The notes under the pieces: generated by a model
Seen by the model: only the letters and a program-made list of their open reading frames with translations
What the model was told of the DNA's origin: nothing
The model's database searches: none
Source: Candidatus Sericytochromatia bacterium
GTDB taxonomy: Bacteria; Cyanobacteriota; Sericytochromatia; UBA7694
Assembly: GCA_018780035.1 (NCBI GenBank)
Contig: JADMKE010000037.1
Coordinates: forward strand, 20,624-84,623
DNA length: 64,000 nt
Direction of reading: 5' to 3'
Position numbers and translations under genes: made by a program
Shown: in pieces, positions 43,143 through 51,494 of the stretch
How the letters are laid out: each line of letters starts with the position of its first letter
Position numbering within the stretch: the first letter of the stretch is position 1

Positions 43143-44603
43143 TTAGCGCGGGGGCCGAATCGGTTCTGGTTTTTGGCCCATGCGTGGCTGCCAGCGGAAA
43201 CCCAGATTAAATTCGTTGATGCCGCGCACAAATTGATTGTCCCAATAGAGGGAGAGACCGTAGTCTTCCCAGATATTTTGCAACACACCCAGGCGCATGC
43301 GCGGGGAGTTGATATCATATAACTCACCACTCAGGGTCAGGGGTTGGTCCATGACTTTCATACTGAAGTCCGCACCTGCTCCCAGTTTGCCCCGAACCAA
43401 GCCAAAGCGCAACAGGCTGTTGTCGGTCACCTGGCTCCCGGCCTGCAGATTGATCAAATTGCCGTCGCCAATTTCGTCGAGGCCGACGCGAAAATACGAA
43501 ACGGGGCCACCGAGGCCAAGATCGCCAAAGACATTAAAATTGCCCACAGCGCCGGGTGTGGCTTTAAACTCCTGATTGAGCCTGACTGCGCCCAGGGTCT
43601 CAGCCCTTAAGTTTAAATCCCATTGATTGGTCTGGGTTTGGGGGTTGGTCAGGTCAAAAATCGCGTTGGTCAGGCGGGTGGCATTTTTGGCCACTGTGCG
43701 AATATTGCCTTTGATCTCGGGGTCGTGACTGATCTCTTTGACATCACCCGTAATAATATTCACGTCATCGGCGATGCCTTGGAATTTTTTCGTCAGGTTT
43801 TGCAGGTCTTTGGTAAAGTCCTGCCATTGGCGGGTCAGGCCGTTGACATTTTGAATGCTCTGGCGGGTATCCCCGATCAATTGTCGATCATGGGCGAGGT
43901 CGTTGATGCTGCCGCTGATGCCTTCGATATTGCCCGCGATTCGGCGCGTGCTGGCAATAATGCCCTGTACTTCGGGAATCGTGGCTGCCGTGGCGCTGTT
44001 GATCTGGCGCAGCAGAATGTCTGTCTGATCGGTCAATTTGCCAAAGCCCGATGTAACCTTTTTGATATCTTGAAACAGGCCCGTCAATTGGAAGGTGGCT
44101 TTGTTGACATTGCCCACAGTTTGGGTGATGTCGTTGCGCAATTGCGGGTTGTCGACCAATTCACGGGCCGATTTGATCATGGCTTGGGCTTCGGTAAAAA
44201 TAGCGTCCAGACTGGCGGGAGGGGTGCCCGAAATTTCTGCCCCCGATTCCAGATAGGCGGTGCCGGGTTTCTCTGGCGGCAATACCTCGACGTTTTTGTC
44301 CCCAACCAGTCCGGTGGTGACAATCGTAAACGTGGATTTGAGTGGCAATTTGATCTCGCGTTTGATATTCATTAAAATCTTGACCCGGCGTTTGTCGGGT
44401 TCGGCCTCTACGGCGACAATATCTCCAATTTCGACCCCCATCAGGGTCACTTTAGAACCGGCTTTGATGCCCCCCACATGGGGGAAATAACCGCTGATTT
44501 GGTAAAAGGCATAGGGGTTGATCTGCCAAATAAAGATCACGCCGACCATCAATGTCATGACCGTCAAAATGGTGATCAGACCGACTTTAAAGCTTGCGTT
44601 CAT
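43143..44603 (-). CDS. MCE-domain lipid transport protein (MlaD-like)
   Basis: A 486-residue protein: one N-terminal membrane helix (VGLITILTVMTLMVGVIFIW) and an MCE domain at about 35-115 (FPHVGGIKAGSKVTLMGVEIGDI, VTTGLVGDKNVEVLPPE). A long helical region follows with many Asn, Val and Ile heptads. The last 150 residues look like beta strands (FDLTNPQTQTNQWDLNLRAE, YWDNQFVRGINEFNLGFRW), unlike E. coli MlaD (183 residues) and possibly a beta-barrel or barrel-like outer-membrane contact. MCE proteins carry phospholipids across the periplasm, powered by MlaFE. It overlaps the ATPase gene by four bases. Confidence 0.9.
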   Translation of the reverse strand: MNASFKVGLITILTVMTLMVGVIFIWQINPYAFYQISGYFPHVGGIKAGSKVTLMGVEIGDIVAVEAEPDKRRVKILMNIKREIKLPLKSTFTIVTTGLVGDKNVEVLPPEKPGTAYLESGAEISGTPPASLDAIFTEAQAMIKSARELVDNPQLRNDITQTVGNVNKATFQLTGLFQDIKKVTSGFGKLTDQTDILLRQINSATAATIPEVQGIIASTRRIAGNIEGISGSINDLAHDRQLIGDTRQSIQNVNGLTRQWQDFTKDLQNLTKKFQGIADDVNIITGDVKEISHDPEIKGNIRTVAKNATRLTNAIFDLTNPQTQTNQWDLNLRAETLGAVRLNQEFKATPGAVGNFNVFGDLGLGGPVSYFRVGLDEIGDGNLINLQAGSQVTDNSLLRFGLVRGKLGAGADFSMKVMDQPLTLSGELYDINSPRMRLGVLQNIWEDYGLSLYWDNQFVRGINEFNLGFRWQPRMGQKPEPIRPPR

Positions 44604-45337
44604 GGGGCTACAACTTTGCCTTCCAGAAAATTTCTTACGGTGTCGTTGGAGGAGTGTTTCATTTCTTCAACAGTGCCTGTGTCCAGAATTTTACCTTCAT
44701 AAAACATGGTGATCCGGTCTGCTGTGCGAAAAATCGTGCTGAGCTGGTGGGTCACCACAATTGAAATGCCATCCAAGCGGGTTTGCATATCTATAATCAG
44801 ATCTTCGATCACGGTGGAGGTGACCGGATCCAGCCCGGCTGTGGGTTCATCATACAGGATAATTTTGGGGTCTTGGGCAATCGCCCGTGCAATGCCTGCA
44901 CGTTTTTGCATCCCCCCGCTGAGTTCAGAGGGGAAGAGATCGCCACTGCCTTCGAGCCCCACCAATTTGAGTTTTTCTTCGGCCAGGGCTTTGACTTTGT
45001 CGCGGGGCATGCGTGTGTTTTCGAGAAACATAAAGCCCACATTCTCCCAGACCTTGAGTGAGTCAAACAGGGCGGCTGATTGAAAGACCATGCCAATTTG
45101 TGAGCGGTATTTGTCGAGTTCTTCCTGCCGCTTGAGGGTCGCGATATTGATACCATTGACCCAAACTTCACCTTCGTCGGGTTTGATCAATTGTAGAATC
45201 AGGCGCAGAATCGTGCTTTTGCCGCAGCCAGAGGGTCCAATCACAACCGTGGTTTGGCCATCTTCAAAAGCAAAGTCAATGCCCCGCAAGACCTGCTTGC
45301 GTCCAAAGCTTTTTTTCAGGTTTTTGACTTCGATCAT
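44600..45337 (-). CDS. ABC transporter ATPase (MlaF-like)
   Basis: A 245-residue ABC ATPase. Walker A GPSGCGKST, Q-loop FQSAALFDSL, signature LSGGMQKRAGIARAIA, Walker B IILYDEPTAGLDP and His switch VVTHQLST. The FQSAALFDSLKVWENV and GGMQKRAGIARA forms are characteristic of the Mla/Mkl group that drives MCE lipid transport. It overlaps both neighbours by four bases. Confidence 0.94.
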   Translation of the reverse strand: MIEVKNLKKSFGRKQVLRGIDFAFEDGQTTVVIGPSGCGKSTILRLILQLIKPDEGEVWVNGINIATLKRQEELDKYRSQIGMVFQSAALFDSLKVWENVGFMFLENTRMPRDKVKALAEEKLKLVGLEGSGDLFPSELSGGMQKRAGIARAIAQDPKIILYDEPTAGLDPVTSTVIEDLIIDMQTRLDGISIVVTHQLSTIFRTADRITMFYEGKILDTGTVEEMKHSSNDTVRNFLEGKVVAP

Positions 45338-46128
45338 GCCGAGGCCAGCACCGTAAACAAGAGAAAGGTGAGAAAATAATTGCTGACAAAGATCGCGATC
45401 AGCGAATAGACCACTGCTTTGGTGGTGGCTTCACCCACGCCTTGAGCGCCCTGCCCGGTTTTGATGCCCTGAAAGCAGGCAATCGTGGCAATTAAAAGAC
45501 CAAAAAAGGAAGATTTCAGCAGGGCTTTGAGCACATCTTCGATATACAAAAGCGATTTGATCGAGTCGATAAAGGTGGTTAAAATCAGGCCTTTGGCGAG
45601 CACCCCTACCACCGTGCCGCCGACCAAGCCAATGCCCAGGGCCAGAATTGTGAGCAGGGGCATCATGACCACAGCGGAGAGCATGCGCGGCAAGAGCAAA
45701 TAATACATCGGCGGCACACCCATGGCGGTGAGGGCATCCAATTGCTCGGTGACCTTCATGGAGCCAATTTCAGCGGCGATGGCTGCACCGACACGGCCAG
45801 CCACAACCACAGAGGTAAACGAAGGGGTGAGTTCGCGGGCCAGGGACATGGCGGTGACGCCGCCAATCACGCCCGAACTGCCGTATTTGATCATGACGCC
45901 TGAGATTTGCAGGCAAAAAACCATGCCCACAGCCAGGCCGGTGATCAGCACAATCGGCAGGGAGTCGGTGCCAATAAAGGCCATCTGGCGCAGGGTATTG
46001 GTCCAGTGAATGCGTCCGCGCAGCAAAAAAAACAGCGCATCGCGCAGAAAAAGCGTGTATTCGCCCGTGGATTCGATGGCCTGGGTCATGCGGGCCATGA
46101 TGGGATCTTTGTGAATCTGCTGCAACAT
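45334..46128 (-). CDS. MlaE-family lipid transport permease
   Basis: A 264-residue inner-membrane permease with 5-6 helices, MlaE (DUF140) family. GMVFCLQISGVMIKYG, SFTSVVVAGRVGAAIAAEIGSMKVTEQLDALTAMG and FFGLLIATIACFQGIKTGQGAQGVGEATTKAVV are family signatures. First gene of the operon; the periplasmic protein MlaC, outer-membrane MlaA and STAS protein MlaB are not in the window. Confidence 0.94.
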   Translation of the reverse strand: MLQQIHKDPIMARMTQAIESTGEYTLFLRDALFFLLRGRIHWTNTLRQMAFIGTDSLPIVLITGLAVGMVFCLQISGVMIKYGSSGVIGGVTAMSLARELTPSFTSVVVAGRVGAAIAAEIGSMKVTEQLDALTAMGVPPMYYLLLPRMLSAVVMMPLLTILALGIGLVGGTVVGVLAKGLILTTFIDSIKSLLYIEDVLKALLKSSFFGLLIATIACFQGIKTGQGAQGVGEATTKAVVYSLIAIFVSNYFLTFLLFTVLASA

Positions 46129-46277
46129 TGTTTGTGCCGATCGCGGTACCAGTTTGACTGCTCAAATTTGGGGGTTCTATTAGATCTTAGCAGAGTTTGG
46201 ATCGGGTGGATACCGGGAGCCTCGTTCAAAACCGAATTCTGGGGGGCTATCCGCTTGTCTCAAGGTCTTTGCTTGCT

Positions 46278-46769
46278 TTAGCGGCTTAAATAGAATTCCG
46301 CAAAGGCTTTGAGGGTGGCCAAGAAAGCAATTAAAAGAGCTGCATGACGAAGATAGCCCAGTTGGACCCATTGCAGGGCTTTTAAGGCTGCTTCTGTGTT
46401 TGAATAACGATCGGCTTGCATTAGGCCCAGCATCGTGGGAATGAAATAGCCAAAGGTCATCAGCCGATCGAACAAGGCAGCTGTGGCTGCGAGTAGCCAC
46501 CAGCCTTTGAGAGGTAGCGGTGCCAGCGTGGCGGCAATCAGACTGGCCAGAGTCAGCAGGGTCAACGGCAGAGTGGTGACAAAACTCCAAAATCTGAGCC
46601 CCACGTTGGCATCCACTGCGGCGGCCCGGTTCCAGTGATAACCTGTTTCTTGCGAGCCGGTAAGCCATTGGGGCACCACAATTCGGGTTTCATAAAAACC
46701 GGCCCCAGCTGCAATTCCGAGGTTGATTGCAAATAACCAAAGCAGGGTTTCTGAGATAGAATAAGGCAT
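46278..46769 (-). CDS. Four-helix membrane protein (DUF1772-like?), divergent from marR
   Basis: A 163-residue protein with about four membrane helices. I start at ATG 46769, behind GGGAGC and a good promoter, rather than at an in-frame ATG farther up. YETRIVVPQWLTGSQETGY and the RLMTFGYFIPTMLGLMQA segment recall DUF1772 (anthrone oxygenase-like) membrane proteins, but this is tentative. It is divergent from a MarR gene and shares its operator, so it is probably the regulated target. Confidence 0.7.
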   Translation of the reverse strand: MPYSISETLLWLFAINLGIAAGAGFYETRIVVPQWLTGSQETGYHWNRAAAVDANVGLRFWSFVTTLPLTLLTLASLIAATLAPLPLKGWWLLAATAALFDRLMTFGYFIPTMLGLMQADRYSNTEAALKALQWVQLGYLRHAALLIAFLATLKAFAEFYLSR

Positions 46770-46787
46770 TGGGTTGCTCCCGAAAAT

Positions 46788-46820
46788 ATCTTTATAATAA
46801 AGTATCTTAATTATAAAGAT
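46788..46820. promoter_or_regulatory. Palindromic operator for the MarR regulator
   Basis: Two perfect 11-base arms, ATCTTTATAAT at 46788-46798 and its reverse complement at 46810-46820, separated by 11 bases. Length and symmetry suit a MarR dimer. It lies between the two start codons and covers promoter boxes on both strands. Confidence 0.7.
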
Positions 46821-46832
46821 AAAATTTGTCAA
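46804..46832 (-). promoter_or_regulatory. Sigma-70 promoter of the divergent membrane protein gene
   Basis: On the minus strand, TTGACA at 46832-46827 and TAAGAT at 46809-46804 with a 17-base spacer. The -10 box and spacer lie inside the palindrome, so a bound MarR dimer would block it. On the plus strand TATAAT at 46793-46798, 45 bases before the marR start, may serve marR. Confidence 0.6.
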
Positions 46833-46842
46833 GGAGTCTGGG

Positions 46843-47316
46843 TTGATTATGAAGGAGTCTGAAGAGCGCAAGGCCCTGATGGGGCAAATGCAGTTTTTGG
46901 GCCAGATGTCGAGCACCGAAACGGCGCTGTTTCAGCAGGCGGCAGCGGCCAAATATGGCCTGGGAATCACAGAGATGAAGACGATTTCTGCTCTTCTGCA
47001 AGAGGGGCCGATGACGGCCGGCCAACTCACGCGTCGCTTGAATCTGACCACGGGAGCGGTCACCAATTTGATCGATAGACTTGAAAAACGGGGCTGGGTG
47101 GGCCGCAGCCCCGACCCCTCCGATCGGCGTAAAGTGATTGTTTCCGTCAATCAGACCCAATTGGCCAGCGGAGAGAATGTCTATCAGTCGATGGGAGTGG
47201 CTTTTGAAGCCCTGCTAAACAGCTATAGCACAGAAGAACTGCGGTTTTTGGTGAAATTTCATCAGTCGGTGATTGAATTAACCCAAGTAGAAATGAAAAA
47301 ACTCAATCAGCCATAA
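46843..47316 (+). CDS. MarR-family transcriptional regulator
   Basis: A 157-residue winged-helix regulator: MTAGQLTRRLNLTTGAVTNLIDRLEKRGWVGRSPDPSDRRKVIVSV is the typical helix-turn-helix and wing, cut here by the hunting motifs TTGAVTNLIDRLEKRG and DPSDRRKV. Helices before and after form the dimer. AAGGAG at 46831-46836 suits the TTG start at 46843 better than the ATG six bases later, but either is possible. Likely controls itself and the divergent gene. Confidence 0.9.
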   Translation: MIMKESEERKALMGQMQFLGQMSSTETALFQQAAAAKYGLGITEMKTISALLQEGPMTAGQLTRRLNLTTGAVTNLIDRLEKRGWVGRSPDPSDRRKVIVSVNQTQLASGENVYQSMGVAFEALLNSYSTEELRFLVKFHQSVIELTQVEMKKLNQP

Positions 47317-47330
47317 GAAAGGGTTTTGTG

Positions 47331-47972
47331 ATGACCGTTCCTCCTGTTTTGGCAGCCATTGGCCCCGGTCGGCGGGTCTTAATTCTGGGTGATTCCCATA
47401 CCGTGGGCCAGTATGGCAAAATCCTCGATCAGGCTTGCCGCGATGCCGGGGCGAGGGTGCGCACCTATGCCAGTTGCAGCTCGCACCCGATCTGGTTTTT
47501 TGATGGCACCCGCACCCATTGTGGCTATTTTTCGCGCAACGAAAGCGGCCAGATTGTGCGTGTGCCCTTTGGCCAGCTCAAACGCACGCCGCGTCTGCCG
47601 CTGCTGATCAAACAATTTGAACCTGAGCTGGTGATTGTCTCGCTCGGGGCCAATATGGTCGACTATTCCCGTGAGACGGTGATGGGCACTTCGGCCAAAA
47701 TGGCGCAATATATTGCCGAGGCGGGGGCTGAACTGATCTGGGTGGGGCCGCCGGTGATTCGTCTGCAGCCACGCTGGAAACTCGACAGGCTCTGTGGCTG
47801 GCTGCACACGGCGGTCAAACCCTGGGGGAGGTTTATCGACTCGCGCCCCTATACCTATTACCCCGAAACCGGCGGCGATGGGATTCACTTCAAAGGGGCC
47901 GAGGGGCGCAAAATTGCCAAAGACTGGGCCCAGGCGGTTTTTGCTCAGATTCAGGGCTCAGATTCCGACTGA
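47331..47972 (+). CDS. SGNH/GDSL-type hydrolase
   Basis: A 213-residue enzyme. Block I LILGDSHTVGQ with Ser22, oxyanion motif IVSLGANMVDY, and the Asp-x-x-His end GGDGIHFKGAEGRKIA give a complete SGNH set. No signal peptide, so cytoplasmic. Candidates are ester hydrolysis on lipids or modified glycans; the neighbouring acyltransferase (convergent) handles the opposite reaction type, but a link is only a guess. ATG 47331 follows AGAAAGGG. Confidence 0.8.
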   Translation: MTVPPVLAAIGPGRRVLILGDSHTVGQYGKILDQACRDAGARVRTYASCSSHPIWFFDGTRTHCGYFSRNESGQIVRVPFGQLKRTPRLPLLIKQFEPELVIVSLGANMVDYSRETVMGTSAKMAQYIAEAGAELIWVGPPVIRLQPRWKLDRLCGWLHTAVKPWGRFIDSRPYTYYPETGGDGIHFKGAEGRKIAKDWAQAVFAQIQGSDSD

Positions 47973-47979
47973 TTCTAGA

Positions 47980-49041
47980 TTAAGGCACTGTGGCTTTGAG
48001 CAGCGGCACTTTGCGCAAAAGCAGCACCAGTCCCAGGCTGAGCCCAAAGACCAGAACGCTGCAAAGTGGAATGCCCCACCAGGCCGCGAGCAAGACATTT
48101 TCCAGCTTAAATTGATGCATCGTGGTGGTGTTCAGGGCCAGAGCCAGCAGCAGCGGGTGGCAAAGATAAATGCCAAAACTACACTGGCTCAGGGGTGTGA
48201 GCCAAGCTGGAGGCGCGCTTTGCCAGCGCGGGGCTCCCTGAAAGAGGCCAAAGACCCCCACACTCATCCCCAAGACATTGGGGCTGAAATAGCTGAACAT
48301 CAGCTGATCGAGCAGGCCGTGTTTTTTAAGGGTCAGGGCCCAGGTGCCGAGAAGTGTGAGCAGGGCACCGCTCAAAAAGAGGCACCAGAGCCAGGCTGCA
48401 GGCAGGCGGGGCTGGCGATTTAGATAATAGCCCAAGACAAAATAACCGGCATAACCCGTGAGAAAGTCCATGGGCAGGCCCAGACCCAGGCCGAGCAGAT
48501 GTTTGCCAAAAGGCAAGAAACAGGTAAACAGTGCCCAGAGACCCAAAGCATAGCGCAGGGTTGGCTCCGAAGTGCCGGACAACCAACTGCGCAGAATCGG
48601 CGTAATCAGGTAGAGACCGAGAATCACATACATAAACCAGAGGTGGTAAAAAGCTGGGTCTTGCAGCAGATTTTGGGCGATCAGCCAAGCTGAAAATGGC
48701 TCTTTGAGAATCAAGCCACGAAAGCACAGATAGATCCCGCTCCAGACGAAAAACGGAATCAAAATCTTGCTGAAGCGACGGCTTAAAAAGGATGAGACAC
48801 TTTCTGACCGGGGGGCATTGAGCAGAAGCGTACCGCTGACCATCACAAAGACCGGCACACTCCAGCGGCTGAGCGAGTCAAAGAGATTGCCCGACCACCA
48901 GACTTCGCCAAAGGCGGGGCTTTTGGTCAGGGCGCGGGCGGAGGTATGTAAGACCACCACCATCAAAATTGCCAGCAGGCGCAGAGCGTCGATATAGATC
49001 AAACGCTCACCAGCAGCGGCTTTAGGGGTTTCAGCGGGCAT
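47980..49041 (-). CDS. Acyltransferase family 3 membrane protein
   Basis: A 353-residue membrane protein with about ten helices. RLIYIDALRLLAILMVVVLHTSA carries the conserved Asp-Arg and His-Thr of the family, then VPVFVMVSGTLLL and a Ser/Arg-rich loop. Members move acyl groups onto sugars of polysaccharide, peptidoglycan or glycolipid. It overlaps the stop of the RNase Y gene by 11 bases, so both are probably on one transcript. Confidence 0.9.
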   Translation of the reverse strand: MPAETPKAAAGERLIYIDALRLLAILMVVVLHTSARALTKSPAFGEVWWSGNLFDSLSRWSVPVFVMVSGTLLLNAPRSESVSSFLSRRFSKILIPFFVWSGIYLCFRGLILKEPFSAWLIAQNLLQDPAFYHLWFMYVILGLYLITPILRSWLSGTSEPTLRYALGLWALFTCFLPFGKHLLGLGLGLPMDFLTGYAGYFVLGYYLNRQPRLPAAWLWCLFLSGALLTLLGTWALTLKKHGLLDQLMFSYFSPNVLGMSVGVFGLFQGAPRWQSAPPAWLTPLSQCSFGIYLCHPLLLALALNTTTMHQFKLENVLLAAWWGIPLCSVLVFGLSLGLVLLLRKVPLLKATVP

Positions 49042-50548
49042 AGTGCGTGGCGCGCATCTCTCTCAGCAATGAGACCTTGATCTGGCCGGGATACTCCAGT
49101 TCTTGCTCAATTTTTTGGGCGATTTCAAAGGCCAAGCGCTCCAATTGTGCTTCGGGCAGGGCATCGGGATCCACAATCACCCGCACTTCACGTCCGGCTT
49201 GAATCACAAAGGCCTTTTCGACCCCTTTAAAGTCCATCACCAATTTTTCAAGGGCATTCATGCGTGTCATGAACTTTTCTACGGGTTCGCGCCGGGCACC
49301 GGGGCGGGCCGCTGAAAGGGTGTCGGCGACCTGCACCAAGATCGCTTCGAGGGTCATCGGCTGCACGTCAAAATGGTGGGCGGCCATGGCGTGTAAGACC
49401 TCGGGTTTTTCACCCCAGCGGCGGGCAGCGTCGATGCCCAGGGCTGTGTGGGTGCCGACTTCTTCGTAGGTCAGGGCCTTGCCCAGATCGTGTAAGAGCC
49501 CTGCCCGGCGCGCGGTCTGGATATCTGCACCAATTTCGGCCGCCATGATCCCGGCGGTATAGGCCACTTCTTTGGAATGTTGCAAAATATTCTGGCCATA
49601 ACTGCTGCGGTAGCGCAAACGGCCCAGCAATTGAATAATTTCAGGATGCAGGCCGTGAATGCCCACTTCCAGGGCGGCCGCTTCGCCTTCTTCGCGCAGG
49701 TATTTATCGAGTTCGGCTTTGACCTTGGCAACCTCTTCTTCAATCCGGGTGGGGTGAATCCGGCCATCGGCCACAAGGTTTTCGAGCGCCCGTCGGGCGA
49801 CCTCGCGCCGAATCGGATCAAAGGATGAGACCATCGCCACTTCCGGGGTATCGTCGATCATCAGATCCACGCCCGTGGTCAGCTCAAAGGAGCGAATATT
49901 GCGGCCCTCTTTGCCAATGATGCGCCCTTTCATGGCTTCATTGGGCAAATTGACGGTGGCCACGGTGTTTTCGACCACATGATCAACTGCGCAGCGCTGA
50001 ATCGCCTGGGCCAAAATTTTGCCTGCAATCAGATCACTTTGTTCTTGGATATACGTCTGGGCGGCGTGGATGCGCTTGGCGATGTCTTTTTCCAGGCGCG
50101 TTTCCCAAACCCCCAAAATCTGGGCCCGGGCCTGCTCTGGGGAGAGTTCGGCCAACTCAGCCATGGCCTGGGTATGGGCTTCGGCCTGCGTTTGGCGGGC
50201 CGACTCAAGCGCCTGTTCTTGGCTGCGCAGGTCCTCCAGGCGGCTTTTTAATTCCAGATCTTTTTCGGCCAAAAGCTGGCTGCGAGCCTCAATCTGAATC
50301 GCCTGGCGGTTGAGTTCTATGGATTGCTCAGCCACTTGTTTGTGGCTCTGCTCCAATTGCCTTTGCAGGCCCGAAACTTCTTTTTCAAGTTCTTTTTGGC
50401 GGCTTTCTGCCTCTCTGCGGGCCCGGCTTTGCTCATCGCGCTCGTTTTGCAATTGCTGCCGGGATTTGCCGCCTCTGATGACCCAGACGACGGTGCCCAA
50501 GGCCACACCGGCGATTAAAAGCGCAACCAGCAGCAGGGCCTGTTCCAT
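49031..50548 (-). CDS. rny: Ribonuclease Y
   Basis: A 505-residue endoribonuclease that starts mRNA decay at the membrane. One N-terminal helix (LLLVALLIAGVALGTVVWVI), a long coiled coil (about 25-150), a KH domain (KGRIIGKEGRNIRSFELTTGVDL) and an HD domain with RRAGLLHDLGKAL, His and Asp of the metal site, and AAHHFD. Length fits B. subtilis RNase Y (520). Three bases after the yebC stop. Confidence 0.95.
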   Translation of the reverse strand: MEQALLLVALLIAGVALGTVVWVIRGGKSRQQLQNERDEQSRARREAESRQKELEKEVSGLQRQLEQSHKQVAEQSIELNRQAIQIEARSQLLAEKDLELKSRLEDLRSQEQALESARQTQAEAHTQAMAELAELSPEQARAQILGVWETRLEKDIAKRIHAAQTYIQEQSDLIAGKILAQAIQRCAVDHVVENTVATVNLPNEAMKGRIIGKEGRNIRSFELTTGVDLMIDDTPEVAMVSSFDPIRREVARRALENLVADGRIHPTRIEEEVAKVKAELDKYLREEGEAAALEVGIHGLHPEIIQLLGRLRYRSSYGQNILQHSKEVAYTAGIMAAEIGADIQTARRAGLLHDLGKALTYEEVGTHTALGIDAARRWGEKPEVLHAMAAHHFDVQPMTLEAILVQVADTLSAARPGARREPVEKFMTRMNALEKLVMDFKGVEKAFVIQAGREVRVIVDPDALPEAQLERLAFEIAQKIEQELEYPGQIKVSLLREMRATHYAR

Positions 50549-50551
50549 GGT

Positions 50552-51301
50552 TTAAGCCTCTAATGCGGCGAGCACAGCATCATCCATTTCAAAATTGGCG
50601 TACACCGCTTGTACATCATCGTGCTCTTCGAGCAGATCCAGCAATTTGAGCAGCTTTTTGGCCACATCGGTATCGCTGACATTGACCGTGTTGATCGGCA
50701 AATAACTGACTTCGGATGATTCCAACTGGTATTTGTCTTGCAGGGCTGTGACGACGGTTTCAAAATCTTCGGGGGTGGTTAATACCTCTTGGGTCTCGCC
50801 ATCTTCGCGCAGATCTTCAGCCCCAGCTTCAAGCGCTTCCATCATCAGGTTGTCGGGATCTTCGACTTCATTGATGCGCAGCAGGCCTTTTTTGCTGAAC
50901 ATCCAGTTCACGCTGCCGGTCTCACCCAGATTGCCGTTGCATTTATTAAAATACGAGCGGATATCTCCGGCGGTGCGGTTGCGGTTGTCTGTTAATGCGT
51001 CGATCATCACGGCTACGCCACCGGGGCCGTAGCCTTCGTATTGGATTGATTCAAATTTATCGCCGGTCAGGGCACCCATGCCTTTTTGAATCGCCCGCTC
51101 GATATTGTCACTGGGCAGGCCCGAGGCCTTGGCGCGGGTCACGGCCTGGCGCAATCTGAAATTGCCATTGAGATCGCTGCTGCGGCCTTCGCGTACGGCC
51201 ACCATGATTTCACGGGCCATTTTGGTAAAAACTTTGCCCCGTGCGTCGTCGGTTTTGGCTTTTTTGCGTTTAATTTGAGCCCACTTGGAATGTCCGGCCA
51301 T
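50552..51301 (-). CDS. YebC/PmpR-family protein
   Basis: A 249-residue protein of the YebC/TACO1 family: MAGHSKWAQIKRKKAKTD, GLPSDNIERAIQKGMGA and YEGYGPGGVAVMIDALTDNRNR are diagnostic. First described as a transcription regulator, and shown more recently for some members to help ribosomes through difficult motifs such as polyproline. First gene of a group with rny and the acyltransferase. Confidence 0.95.
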   Translation of the reverse strand: MAGHSKWAQIKRKKAKTDDARGKVFTKMAREIMVAVREGRSSDLNGNFRLRQAVTRAKASGLPSDNIERAIQKGMGALTGDKFESIQYEGYGPGGVAVMIDALTDNRNRTAGDIRSYFNKCNGNLGETGSVNWMFSKKGLLRINEVEDPDNLMMEALEAGAEDLREDGETQEVLTTPEDFETVVTALQDKYQLESSEVSYLPINTVNVSDTDVAKKLLKLLDLLEEHDDVQAVYANFEMDDAVLAALEA

Positions 51302-51373
51302 GCCTGAGAACCTTTCTGATCAGAATTTTTAAAGATCTTTTGCTTTTCGGCGCGTCATTTCTGCCGCGCGATC

Positions 51374-51381
51374 ATTATAAT
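51374..51381. promoter_or_regulatory. Symmetric -10 element between yebC and glutamate dehydrogenase
   Basis: The palindrome CATTATAATG (51373-51382) places a TATAAT box on both strands at once, 73 bases from the yebC start and 113 from the dehydrogenase start. No consensus -35 on either side. Divergent transcripts from one spot are plausible. Confidence 0.4.
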
Positions 51382-51494
51382 GGAGTGGGTGCAGTGAAAG
51401 CACCTGTCACTGGTCCATCAATCGGTGACTTTGTATTTTAACACGTCATGCCTCAAGGCAATTCTGATGCCCGATTTCATGAAGGAGCGCTTAT

